A stretch of 17,398 bases of DNA from Pseudomonadota bacterium (GTDB lineage: Bacteria > Desulfobacterota > Desulfovibrionia > Desulfovibrionales > Desulfovibrionaceae), in assembly GCA_023433925.1 (NCBI GenBank), contig JAEYTO010000062.1, positions 1 through 17,398 on the forward strand, given 5' to 3'. The position numbers and the translations under genes were made by a program. The notes under the pieces are model-generated. The model was not told where the DNA came from. It searched no databases and worked only from the letters and a program-made list of their open reading frames with translations. Shown here piece by piece: positions 7,647 to 14,096 of this stretch (position 1 is its first letter; the number at the start of each line of letters is the position of its first letter).

Positions 7647-8996
7647 TCATGCTCCCTGTTCCACCTGGGCCTCCACCTTAGCCCACTCGTCGAAGAATCC
7701 GGGGAAGGACTTGGCCACGCACCTTGGGTCGTCCAGGCGCACGTCCACGCCGGCCAGGCGCAGGATGCTGAAGCTCATGGCCATGCGATGGTCCGAGTGG
7801 GTCTTCAGGTCCACGGACCGGCCCCTGGGCAGTGGCCTCGGGGTGATGCGCAGCCCGTCGGCCAAGACCTCGACGCCCGAGCCCACGGCGCGGATGGCCC
7901 CGGCCACGGCCTCCAGGCGGTCGGACTCCTTGATGCGCAGGTGGGCCACGTTGCGGATGGTCGTCTCGCCCTTGGCGAACAGGGCGACCATGGCCACCGT
8001 GGGCACCAGGTCCGGGCACTGGCCCATGTCCACGTCGATGCCGTGAAGCCCGGTCGGGCTGATGCCGACCTGTCCCGAGGCCCACGTAACCGAAATTCCG
8101 AACTTTTGTAAAATACGTAAAATGGCCCGGTCGCCCTGAACCGAGTCGGGCCGCAGGCCGGTCATGGCCACGGGCCGGGACACCGCGCCGGCAGCCAGGA
8201 AGTAGGAGGCGCTGGACCAGTCGCCCTCCACGGCGTAGTCGCGGGCCTTGTACGCGGACGGCCGCACCGTGAAGCGCACCCTGCCCGGCTCGGCCGCGCG
8301 TACGGCGCGCCAGGGCGTGGGCAGCCAGCCGCCTTCGGCGTGCGTCTCCACCGCGAAGTCGATGCCGAAGTCCTCCATGACCTGGAGCGAGAGCGCCACG
8401 TAAGGCCAGGACACGACCTTGCGGCCGCCGATGGCCAGCTCCGTGGCCTTGCGGGCCAGGGGCGCGGCCAAGAGCAGGCCCGACAGGTATTGGCTCGACT
8501 CCTCCAGGGAGATTTCCACGCGCCCGCCGCGCAAACCTTGGGTGCGCATGATCATGGGCAGGTGGCCGGGCTTCCCGAGCCACTGGAAATCCACACCCTG
8601 GTCGTGCAGGGCCGTGGTCAGCTCGGCCATGGGCCGCTCGTGCATGCGCCCCGCGCCGCGCAGCTCGAAGGCCCCTTGGCCGGACGCGGCGATGGCCGTG
8701 AGCAGCCGGCAGGTGGTTCCGGACTCGCCCACGTCGAGCAATACGGGTTTGCCGGTGTCGCCTTCAGTCAATGAAGTCCCGCGCGGGCCGTCGGCCATGC
8801 CGCGCACGCGCACGTCGCCGCCATCGCCCTCGAAGGCCGCGCCCATGGCCGCCAGGCAAGGCAGGGTCGCGCCCGTGGTGTCGTTGCTCACGAGCACGTT
8901 GGACAGCGAGGACTCGCCAGGAGCCAGGGCCGCGGCGATGAGCGCGCGGTGGGACACGGACTTGGAGGGCGGGGCCGGAATTCGAATACTATTCAT
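7647..8996 (-). CDS. aroA: 3-phosphoshikimate 1-carboxyvinyltransferase (EPSP synthase)
   Basis: EPSP synthase adds the enolpyruvyl group of PEP to shikimate 3-phosphate, the penultimate step to chorismate. The 449-residue protein has the two-domain family layout. PPSKSVSHRAL (9-19) holds the conserved Lys and Ser. GESGTTCRLL takes the place of the classical GNAGTxxR loop. HERPMAELTTAL, QYLSGLLLAAPLA, EGDWSSASYFLAAG, LRIKESDRL and HSDHRMAMSFSI follow in order. The ATG at 8996 is only 2 nt after the stop of the foreign cassette gene and has no clear ribosome binding site, so it probably relies on reinitiation. The first six codons are A+T-rich like the cassette, and a second A+T-rich, TTA-containing patch lies at about 8084-8123; the rest is strongly G+C-rich. 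Confidence 0.97.
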   Translation of the reverse strand: MNSIRIPAPPSKSVSHRALIAAALAPGESSLSNVLVSNDTTGATLPCLAAMGAAFEGDGGDVRVRGMADGPRGTSLTEGDTGKPVLLDVGESGTTCRLLTAIAASGQGAFELRGAGRMHERPMAELTTALHDQGVDFQWLGKPGHLPMIMRTQGLRGGRVEISLEESSQYLSGLLLAAPLARKATELAIGGRKVVSWPYVALSLQVMEDFGIDFAVETHAEGGWLPTPWRAVRAAEPGRVRFTVRPSAYKARDYAVEGDWSSASYFLAAGAVSRPVAMTGLRPDSVQGDRAILRILQKFGISVTWASGQVGISPTGLHGIDVDMGQCPDLVPTVAMVALFAKGETTIRNVAHLRIKESDRLEAVAGAIRAVGSGVEVLADGLRITPRPLPRGRSVDLKTHSDHRMAMSFSILRLAGVDVRLDDPRCVAKSFPGFFDEWAKVEAQVEQGA

Positions 8997-8998
8997 AA

Positions 8999-10183
8999 TT
9001 ATGGCTGCTTTTTGAATTGCAGATTACAGTGTTTCACTCCTAACATCTTTTGGTTTTGATCAACAAAGTAATCATGATTAAATGAATATATCGTGAGGCC
9101 GTCATCATAAATAATATGCAAATGATTCGTGTAATATTTTGATCTCGTAAACACTCTCCACCTTACAGGCTCCCCAGGAAAATTATAAATTGATCCATCA
9201 GTTGTAGCAATGATAATACAATTATCGCATTCAATAATAGACCCAAACAGTCCAATAGCTCCACTGACTACATCTCCTTTCCACCCAGATATCTTAACAA
9301 CTCCTAGATGTTCAAGCTTTTCTTCAATCCTTTCTAACCATGGTTTATATCTTACAATATGTACTTCACCAGATTTTGCGAGACAAAGTTTGTCTCTTGA
9401 TCCCCAAGAATATCCCCTATTGTTGAAAATTTTGCTTTCATCTATGATACATTCTAGTTCTCTGCCATAGTCTAGAATATCACTTGAATACTTTCTATAG
9501 GAAGCAAGAGCTCCTCCCCCTATATGGGAAGAGCTATAAATACTGTAGTAATTCCAGTCACATGCTATAGCATTTTTTGAGTGCAATCGAACTGGATCTT
9601 TAAGATTTGATCCAATCTCCCAATATGAATTATCAATCTTTAGCTCAAACAAGCCCTCATCACCTGCTGCAATAGCGAGGCTCTTATAGAGGGCAGATAT
9701 GGAAATGGCAGGAGCATCCCATTTCTTTTTAATATTTCTATTAAAACCATACTTAAGCTTCTTGCCTATTGTTGTGCAATAAAGTCCATCGCGAGAAGAT
9801 GAATAGATGTGATTTTTATAAAGGGTTACGTCAGAGTGGGGAAAGGGTAGAGGGTTATTCTTTTCGCTGATTACATATTTATATATATCCTTTTCGTTTA
9901 ATACTAGCTCCTTATCTCCTAACTTTATGAATTTCTTTTCAACGACGTTTTTTACTTCTTTGTCTGCAAAGAAGCGTTTAAAATTTTGACCGTAAAAATA
10001 TTCACTATTCTTGAAAGCACATTCTAAAGCAATTTTTAATTCATCCTCAATTGGGAATTCAGCAATAAGCCTATCCCAGTCAATTATGGTTAAAGAGCCA
10101 TCTAATTTGAAGAGATAAAGTCTTCCGGAATATATCTGAGAATCCCAGTAATTACCAAGTATAGCTATTTTTACAGGCTGCAT
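8999..10183 (-). CDS. Hypothetical protein, possibly propeller-like (cassette gene 2)
   Basis: I do not recognise this 394-residue protein. The N-terminus, MQPVKIAILGNYWDSQIYSG, is distinctive, and RLYLFKLDGSLTIIDWDRLI follows. The rest shows a recurring pattern of hydrophobic beta-like stretches ending in DG plus hydrophobic residues (SSSRDGLYC, AAGDEGLFEL, ATTDGSIYNF, IYDDGLTIYSF), which suggests a beta-propeller or sensor fold. There is no signal peptide, membrane segment or obvious catalytic motif. I chose the ATG at 10183 because it overlaps the end of the upstream cassette gene by 13 nt; a longer frame from 10243 would lie inside that gene. Its stop is 2 nt before the aroA ATG. It is strongly A+T-rich with A/T-ending codons, unlike all its neighbours. 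Its job is unknown; a paired role with the 139-residue protein is the natural guess. Confidence 0.8.
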   Translation of the reverse strand: MQPVKIAILGNYWDSQIYSGRLYLFKLDGSLTIIDWDRLIAEFPIEDELKIALECAFKNSEYFYGQNFKRFFADKEVKNVVEKKFIKLGDKELVLNEKDIYKYVISEKNNPLPFPHSDVTLYKNHIYSSSRDGLYCTTIGKKLKYGFNRNIKKKWDAPAISISALYKSLAIAAGDEGLFELKIDNSYWEIGSNLKDPVRLHSKNAIACDWNYYSIYSSSHIGGGALASYRKYSSDILDYGRELECIIDESKIFNNRGYSWGSRDKLCLAKSGEVHIVRYKPWLERIEEKLEHLGVVKISGWKGDVVSGAIGLFGSIIECDNCIIIATTDGSIYNFPGEPVRWRVFTRSKYYTNHLHIIYDDGLTIYSFNHDYFVDQNQKMLGVKHCNLQFKKQP

Positions 10184-10590
10184 GGCTGACCACTCAGTAT
10201 TTTTCTTGCTTTTGCAGGAGTGAAATAGCCTGACCGCATCCATTGGTCCAATATTTTCTGATGAGGAATATCTTGAGAGCCTCTCCCTTGATGATCAGCA
10301 GGATATCCATGCCATCTACTTCCACCTTCTACAACAAACTTGGCGATGAAGAGTCTTCGCTCTCCTGATTTTGTAACGCCAAGTTCCTGAACCTTTGTAC
10401 CATTTAGATGCAAACCCCATCCAACAAATTCTATAATCCATTTAAGCCGGTCAGTCCGAGTGAATACATCAACTTCATCTGTTATCGCTAGAAGCCACTG
10501 CGATTTTTCTGGAGCCCTATTACGATGGAGTGGGTTCGGAGTATATACAACTCCCGCACGTATCTGAAACTCTTGAATACCGTCTGACAT
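10171..10590 (-). CDS. Hypothetical protein (cassette gene 1)
   Basis: I do not recognise this 139-residue soluble protein. Visible features are a central beta-rich segment (SQWLLAITDEVDVFTRTDRL) and a C-terminal part with RWHGYPADHQGRG, then a helical stretch ILDQWMRSGYFTPAKARKIL ending in SGQPCSL. The His/Asp-containing WHGYPAD segment looks like the most conserved-type motif but I cannot assign it. It starts at 10590, 10 nt after the pheA stop, with only AGG immediately before the ATG, so initiation is probably coupled to pheA. It overlaps cassette gene 2 by 13 nt. A+T-rich codon use marks it as foreign. Toxin/antitoxin-like or defence-like roles are possible but not supported by any motif I can name. 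Confidence 0.75.
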   Translation of the reverse strand: MSDGIQEFQIRAGVVYTPNPLHRNRAPEKSQWLLAITDEVDVFTRTDRLKWIIEFVGWGLHLNGTKVQELGVTKSGERRLFIAKFVVEGGSRWHGYPADHQGRGSQDIPHQKILDQWMRSGYFTPAKARKILSGQPCSL

Positions 10591-10600
10591 CCTAAACTCA

Positions 10601-11824
10601 CTAGGTATTTCGGTTCATGTCCAGCTTGGGGCCGGACGGATAGCTGCCGAGGAGCCGCAAGGTGTGGCACTTCTCGCGCAGCAGGGCCAGGGCCTTCTTG
10701 TGCTCCTCGGCGGACAGGTCGCACTCCAGGTCGGCGAAGAACACGTACTTCCACTTCTCGCCCTTGAGCGGCCTGGATTCAAGCTTGCTCATGTTGATGC
10801 CGTGCTCCGCGAGCGCGCCGAGCACCGCGGCCAGGGCTCCAGGCTTGTCGGGCGTGGTGAACAGGACCGAGGTCTTGTCGGGCTGGCCGTCCGCTAGGGG
10901 CGAGGCGGCGATGACGCAGAAGCGCGTCCAGTTGTCCGGCGCGTCCTCTATCCCGGCGGCGAGCACGTTCAGGCCGTGCAGCTCGGCCAGGCGGCTCTGG
11001 CCGATGGCCGCCGCGCCGGGCTTGTCCGCCACGGTGCGCGCGGCGGCGGCCGTGCTGTCCGTGGGGACTAGCCCGGCGTGCGGCAGGTTGGCGCGCAACC
11101 ACTGGGCGCACTGGGCCAGGGGCTGCGGGTGCGAGAAGACCGCGCTCACGGCGTCCAGGCTCGCGGCCTTGGACAGAAGCGCGTGGCGGATGCGGCAGAA
11201 CAGCTCGGCCTGGATGAACACGTCGAAGCGGTGGAAGAGGTCCAGGCTCTGGCCCACGGAGCCTTCGAGGGAGTTCTCCAGCGGGATGACGCCCAGGTCG
11301 GCCTCGCCGCGCGACACCGCGCCGAACACGGCCTCCAGGTTGCCCTTGGGCAGGTAGTCCACGCTCTGGCCCAGGTACTCCATGGCCGCCAGGTGCGAGA
11401 AGGTGCCCTCGGGGCCGAGATAGACGATGCGCTGCGGCCGTTGCAGGGCGCGCGAGGAGGACATGATCTCGCGGTAGATGGCCCGCAGGTGGTCGTTGGG
11501 CAGCGGGCCGGGGTTCATGGCCGTGAGCCGGTCCAGGAGCCTCTTCTCGCGCGCGGGCTTGAAGACCGGGTCGCCCGAGCCGGCCTTGAGCCGGCCCACG
11601 CGCTTGCTGATCCTGGCCCGCTTGTTGAGCAGCTCCAGGATCTCCTCGTCCACCCAGTCGATCTCGCGGCGCACGGCGGACAGAAACTTGAGGTCCGCGC
11701 CGGTCCTGGCGGGCTCGGGCTGATCGGCTTCGCCCATGTGGCCGGGCTTGTCCTTGCGCTCGGCTTCCGTCTTGCCGGCCTTGGCCGCCTTGACGGCCTG
11801 TTCGGGAGACTCGGGCATTTCCAT
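10601..11824 (-). CDS. pheA: Bifunctional chorismate mutase / prephenate dehydratase
   Basis: PheA converts chorismate to prephenate and then to phenylpyruvate, the precursor of Phe. The 407-residue protein has three parts. A chorismate mutase (AroQ type) domain spans about 45-128 (RREIDWVDEEILELLNKRA, then REKRLLDRL). A prephenate dehydratase domain spans about 131-305 (YLGPEGTFSHLAA, GVIPLENSLEGSV, and the essential TRF at 300-302). A C-terminal ACT domain spans about 318-395 with KPGALAAVL and the Phe-binding ESRP at 349-352, so allosteric inhibition by Phe is likely. The first 40 residues are a charged, low-complexity extension; an internal ATG (codon 30) is an alternative start. It begins 3 nt after the upstream gene. 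Its last four codons (N-R-N-T) are A+T-rich and may derive from the inserted cassette. Confidence 0.96.
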   Translation of the reverse strand: MEMPESPEQAVKAAKAGKTEAERKDKPGHMGEADQPEPARTGADLKFLSAVRREIDWVDEEILELLNKRARISKRVGRLKAGSGDPVFKPAREKRLLDRLTAMNPGPLPNDHLRAIYREIMSSSRALQRPQRIVYLGPEGTFSHLAAMEYLGQSVDYLPKGNLEAVFGAVSRGEADLGVIPLENSLEGSVGQSLDLFHRFDVFIQAELFCRIRHALLSKAASLDAVSAVFSHPQPLAQCAQWLRANLPHAGLVPTDSTAAAARTVADKPGAAAIGQSRLAELHGLNVLAAGIEDAPDNWTRFCVIAASPLADGQPDKTSVLFTTPDKPGALAAVLGALAEHGINMSKLESRPLKGEKWKYVFFADLECDLSAEEHKKALALLREKCHTLRLLGSYPSGPKLDMNRNT

Positions 11825-11827
11825 GGC

Positions 11828-12811
11828 CTAGGCTTCCTTGATGTCTTCGCTGATGCGCATGCCGAAGTGGCGGCCGGCCGTGTCCAGGCGCGCGAGGATC
11901 TCGTCGCCCTCCTTGAGGCTGACCACGCTCACGGGCTCGCCGCCGGGCCTGGTGAGCCGGATGGTCTCGGCGTTCTGCAGGAACACCGCGCCCGCGCGGG
12001 GTCCGTCGGGCGTATCGACCCGCGCGCGCACGAGGAGCATGGGCCGCACCTCGACCTTGACCCGGCCGATGGTCGCCAGCGACGTCCTGCCGTCGTGGCC
12101 CACGACGAGCACCTCGCCGCCTGCCGCAAGCTCCTGGAGGTAGCTCGTGCGGTCGCCGGGCATGAGGGCATAGGCGTGCACCGCGCCCGCGTTGACCCGG
12201 AAGGGCCGCGCGGCCACATACGGGTTGTCCTCGGTCTCGGCGTGCACGAGGAAGGTGAAGGCGCTCGAATTGCCCACGAGCATGCCCTGGCCGCGCTTGA
12301 GCATGGACAGCGTGTCCACGCACACGCGATGGCCCAGGCCCACGGGGCGGACCTCCGTGACCACGGCCCGCGACAGCTCGTACACGCCCTGGGACAGCTT
12401 GACCTCGGCCACGATGGCCTTGAGCTCGGCCGCGGCCTCGGGCAGCACGAGCAGCCAGTCCACGCCGCGCTCCAGGATGCCGGCCGCCAGTCGGGCCTGG
12501 GACAGGGAGGCGACCTCCACGCCCAGGTTGTCGGCCTGGGCCAGGATGTTCTCCACCGGGATGATCTCCCAGCCGGCGCGCAGCACGACCTTGTCTCCGG
12601 CGCGCAGGCAGGACACGGCGCGCTCCTCGTCGGTCTTGGCCTCCAGGCACACGGGCGTGATGGAGCTTGCGGGCAGGACCTCGATGCGGCCGAGCCGGCG
12701 CACGGGCTCCACGTGCTCGTCCTCGACGATGATGCCGTCCACGCCCGACTCCAGGGCCAGGGTCACGAGGGCCTTGTCGAAAGGCATGGCCGAAAAGTAG
12801 ATCTTCCTCAT
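11828..12811 (-). CDS. 3-dehydroquinate synthase II (archaeal-type AroB')
   Basis: This enzyme family carries out NAD-dependent oxidative deamination and cyclisation of 2-amino-3,7-dideoxy-D-threo-hept-6-ulosonate (ADH) to 3-dehydroquinate, replacing classical AroB. It was first described in methanogenic archaea. The 327-residue length matches the family. Recognisable segments are GVDGIIVEDEHVEPVRRLGR near the N-terminus, GLGHRVCVDTLSMLKRGQGMLVGNSS in the middle, and FRVNAGAVHAYALMPGDRTSYLQEL. It starts 6 nt after the stop of the ADH synthase gene, its metabolic partner, which confirms the assignment by context. No strong ribosome binding site is seen, so coupling is likely. Confidence 0.95.
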   Translation of the reverse strand: MRKIYFSAMPFDKALVTLALESGVDGIIVEDEHVEPVRRLGRIEVLPASSITPVCLEAKTDEERAVSCLRAGDKVVLRAGWEIIPVENILAQADNLGVEVASLSQARLAAGILERGVDWLLVLPEAAAELKAIVAEVKLSQGVYELSRAVVTEVRPVGLGHRVCVDTLSMLKRGQGMLVGNSSAFTFLVHAETEDNPYVAARPFRVNAGAVHAYALMPGDRTSYLQELAAGGEVLVVGHDGRTSLATIGRVKVEVRPMLLVRARVDTPDGPRAGAVFLQNAETIRLTRPGGEPVSVVSLKEGDEILARLDTAGRHFGMRISEDIKEA

Positions 12812-12817
12812 GGTCGG

Positions 12818-13648
12818 CTAGCCCGCCTTTTCAGCGTTATTCAGGAAATCCATGGCCGCGTCCACTTCCCAGTCCTCATGCACCACGCCCTTGAGCGCGG
12901 TCACCAGCCGGCGCGGGTCGTCGGCCTGGAAGATGTTGCGGCCGATGGACAGGCCCCGGCCGCCGGCGAGCACCGAGTCGTGGGCCATCTTGATGATGTC
13001 GCGGGCATTGTCCATCTTCTCGCCGCCGGCGATGACCACGGGCACGCAGCAGGCCTCGACCACCTCGGAGAAGGACTCGGGATCGCCGGTGTAGCAGACC
13101 TTGACCACGTCCGCGCCAAGCTCGACGCCCACGCGGGCGCAGTGCGCGATGACGTTCTTGTCGTACTGGTTGGAAATCTTGGGGCCGCGGGCGTAGATCA
13201 TGGCCAGCACCGGAATGCCCCACTGGGCCGCCACGCCGGTCACCTGGCCGAAGTCGCGGAGCATGCGCGCCTCGGTCTCGTCGCCCAGGTTGATGTGCAC
13301 GGACACGCAGTCCGCGCCCATGCGGACGGCCTCCTCCACGGTGCCCACCAGGATCTTGGCGTTGGGGTACGGCGACAGGCTGGTGGAGGCCGAGAGGTGC
13401 AGGATGAGCCCGATGTCCTTGCCCGAGCCGCGATGGCCGCAACGGATCAGGCCCTTGTGCATGAGCACGGCGTTGGCTCCGCCTTCGACCACGTTGTTGA
13501 CGGTCTCGCGCAGGTCCACGAGGCCGCAGATGGGACCCACGGACACGCCATGGTCCAGGGGCACGATGATCGTGCGCTCGGTGTTGCGGTTGAAGATGCG
13601 CTCCAGGCGGATGGCTTTGCCGATGTTGTTGGTCCCGCTGGTCAGCAT
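12818..13648 (-). CDS. 2-amino-3,7-dideoxy-D-threo-hept-6-ulosonate (ADH) synthase
   Basis: This class I aldolase-like TIM-barrel enzyme (DeoC/FbaB family) makes ADH from a 6-deoxy-5-ketohexose phosphate and aspartate semialdehyde, the first step of the DAHP-independent route to dehydroquinate. The 276-residue protein shows VPLDHGVSVGP (D32), MIYARGP (Y152) and the Schiff-base lysine K183 in ADVVKVCYTG, with phosphate-binding VVIAGGEK and GGRGLSIGRN. Fructose-bisphosphate aldolase is a relative, but the adjacent 3-dehydroquinate synthase II decides the call. The ATG at 13648 has a perfect AAGGAGG 9 nt upstream. As the first structural gene of the supra-operon, it lies directly behind the aromatic attenuator. 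Confidence 0.95.
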   Translation of the reverse strand: MLTSGTNNIGKAIRLERIFNRNTERTIIVPLDHGVSVGPICGLVDLRETVNNVVEGGANAVLMHKGLIRCGHRGSGKDIGLILHLSASTSLSPYPNAKILVGTVEEAVRMGADCVSVHINLGDETEARMLRDFGQVTGVAAQWGIPVLAMIYARGPKISNQYDKNVIAHCARVGVELGADVVKVCYTGDPESFSEVVEACCVPVVIAGGEKMDNARDIIKMAHDSVLAGGRGLSIGRNIFQADDPRRLVTALKGVVHEDWEVDAAMDFLNNAEKAG

Positions 13649-13696
13649 GATGATGCGCCTCCTTGCCCTGCCGAGGGATCGCCGCCTGGACCCCTG

Positions 13697-13736
13697 AAAC
13701 GAAACAGGGGCCGCCGGCTTTCGCCTGCGGCCCCTG
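13697..13736 (-). terminator. Intrinsic terminator of the aromatic attenuator
   Basis: Minus strand: arms CAGGGGCCGC (13736-13727) and GCGGCCCCTG (13714-13705) form a perfect 10-bp stem. Inside it is an A-G mismatch and then GGC-GAAA-GCC, a 3-bp extension capped by a GNRA tetraloop. TTTCGTTT follows (13704-13697). It lies 26 nt after the leader ORF stop and 48 nt before the ADH synthase ATG. A further CAGGGG just downstream (13696-13691) can also pair with the 3' arm. Confidence 0.88.
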
Positions 13737-13801
13737 GGGTGTTCGGTTCTCGTCTACACTTCTACTTGGAATCCAAACCGCTCCCACGGCAGACCACAGG
13801 C
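13723..13801 (-). promoter_or_regulatory. Antiterminator pairing of the aromatic attenuator
   Basis: Segment 13801-13791 (GCCTGTGGTCT, leader codons 25-29) can form 11 consecutive pairs, including three G-U, with 13733-13723 (GGGCCGCAGGC), which is the 5' arm of the terminator. The two structures are mutually exclusive. A possible protector, 13859-13853, can form five pairs plus two more across a mismatch with 13801-13794. The pairings are read by eye; no folding energies were computed. Confidence 0.6.
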
Positions 13802-13875
13802 TGCTCCCTAAACCAGTAATAGTACCAAAAGCTAAAGGAGAGAGCGGCGAACGCCTGGGACTGCGTGGACTTCAT
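13762..13875 (-). CDS. Aromatic leader peptide (37 aa)
   Basis: The ORF runs from ATG 13875 to TAG 13762 and its residues 14-22 read FSFWYYYWF: three Phe, two Trp and three Tyr codons in nine positions, with one more Phe at residue 9. Such a run followed by a terminator/antiterminator pair is the signature of a leader peptide for ribosome-mediated attenuation. It would sense charging of all three aromatic tRNAs for an operon that makes all three amino acids. For the ATG at 13875 no good ribosome binding site is seen, and the predicted promoter would put the mRNA start at or next to it (leaderless). An in-frame GTG at 13884 has AAGG 5 nt upstream and would give 40 residues, but it lies in the predicted -10 box. 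The peptide itself probably has no other function. Confidence 0.82.
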   Translation of the reverse strand: MKSTQSQAFAALSFSFWYYYWFREQPVVCRGSGLDSK

Positions 13876-13882
13876 GCGCGGC

Positions 13883-13912
13883 ACTATGACCTTGCAGCCC
13901 GAAGCATGTCAA
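13883..13912 (-). promoter_or_regulatory. Sigma-70-type promoter of the aromatic supra-operon
   Basis: Minus strand: a perfect -35 TTGACA (13912-13907), an 18-nt spacer, and a -10 CATAGT (13888-13883; 4 of 6, with the key second A and sixth T). The discriminator is G/C-only (GCCGCGC). The predicted start would fall at 13876-13875, on or beside the leader ORF ATG. This is the only plausible promoter found in the gap between the DUF1848 gene and the leader. Confidence 0.6.
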
Positions 13913-14096
13913 ATATTTTCTCAACTTTCCTCCGCGCGGCCGCCCTGCATGTCGGATCCGTCAACGGTTGACCTGCCTGCGCCGCACTCCGAGCCGGCTC
14001 ACGTTTTTGCATTCCAGCGCAGCCCCTCTCCACGGAGCGCATGAAGACACGACCTGGTCCTGGCCCGCTTTTTGAGCCATGGGGCCTGGGCCGCGG
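13913..14096. other. Intergenic region upstream of the aromatic promoter, with a 13-bp inverted repeat
   Basis: There is no gene in these 184 nt. GTCAAC-G-GTTGAC at 13960-13972 is a perfect inverted repeat with 6-bp arms, centred about 90 nt upstream of the predicted transcription start, and could be an operator. A short palindrome GAGCCGGCTC lies at about 13990-13999. No T-tract terminator for the DUF1848 gene (which ends at 14097) is visible. Confidence 0.35.

Larger units (their letters stand above)
8980..10612 (-). mobile_element. A+T-rich two-gene cassette inserted between pheA and aroA
   Basis: Base composition falls abruptly from very G+C-rich to clearly A+T-rich at about 10612 and recovers at about 8980. 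The segment holds two overlapping genes in the operon direction and nothing else: no transposase, integrase, tRNA or terminal inverted repeat that I could find. Its edges run into both neighbours, the last four codons of pheA and the first six codons of aroA. This points to acquisition by recombination rather than by an insertion sequence. Calling it mobile is an inference from composition only. Confidence 0.5.

Noticed and set aside
8980..10612. Insertion sequence or integron cassette
   Set aside because: No transposase, integrase, terminal inverted repeats, target duplication or attC-like hairpin was found at the edges of the A+T-rich segment.
11078..13819. 913-codon open frame on the plus strand
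   Set aside because: It is antisense to pheA, the dehydroquinate synthase II gene and the ADH synthase gene, has low-complexity His/Gly/Ala-rich translation and no motifs; it is a by-product of high G+C content.
13649..13884. T-box riboswitch upstream of the ADH synthase gene
   Set aside because: There is no specifier-loop architecture or T-box sequence, and the leader is explained by a coding run of aromatic codons.
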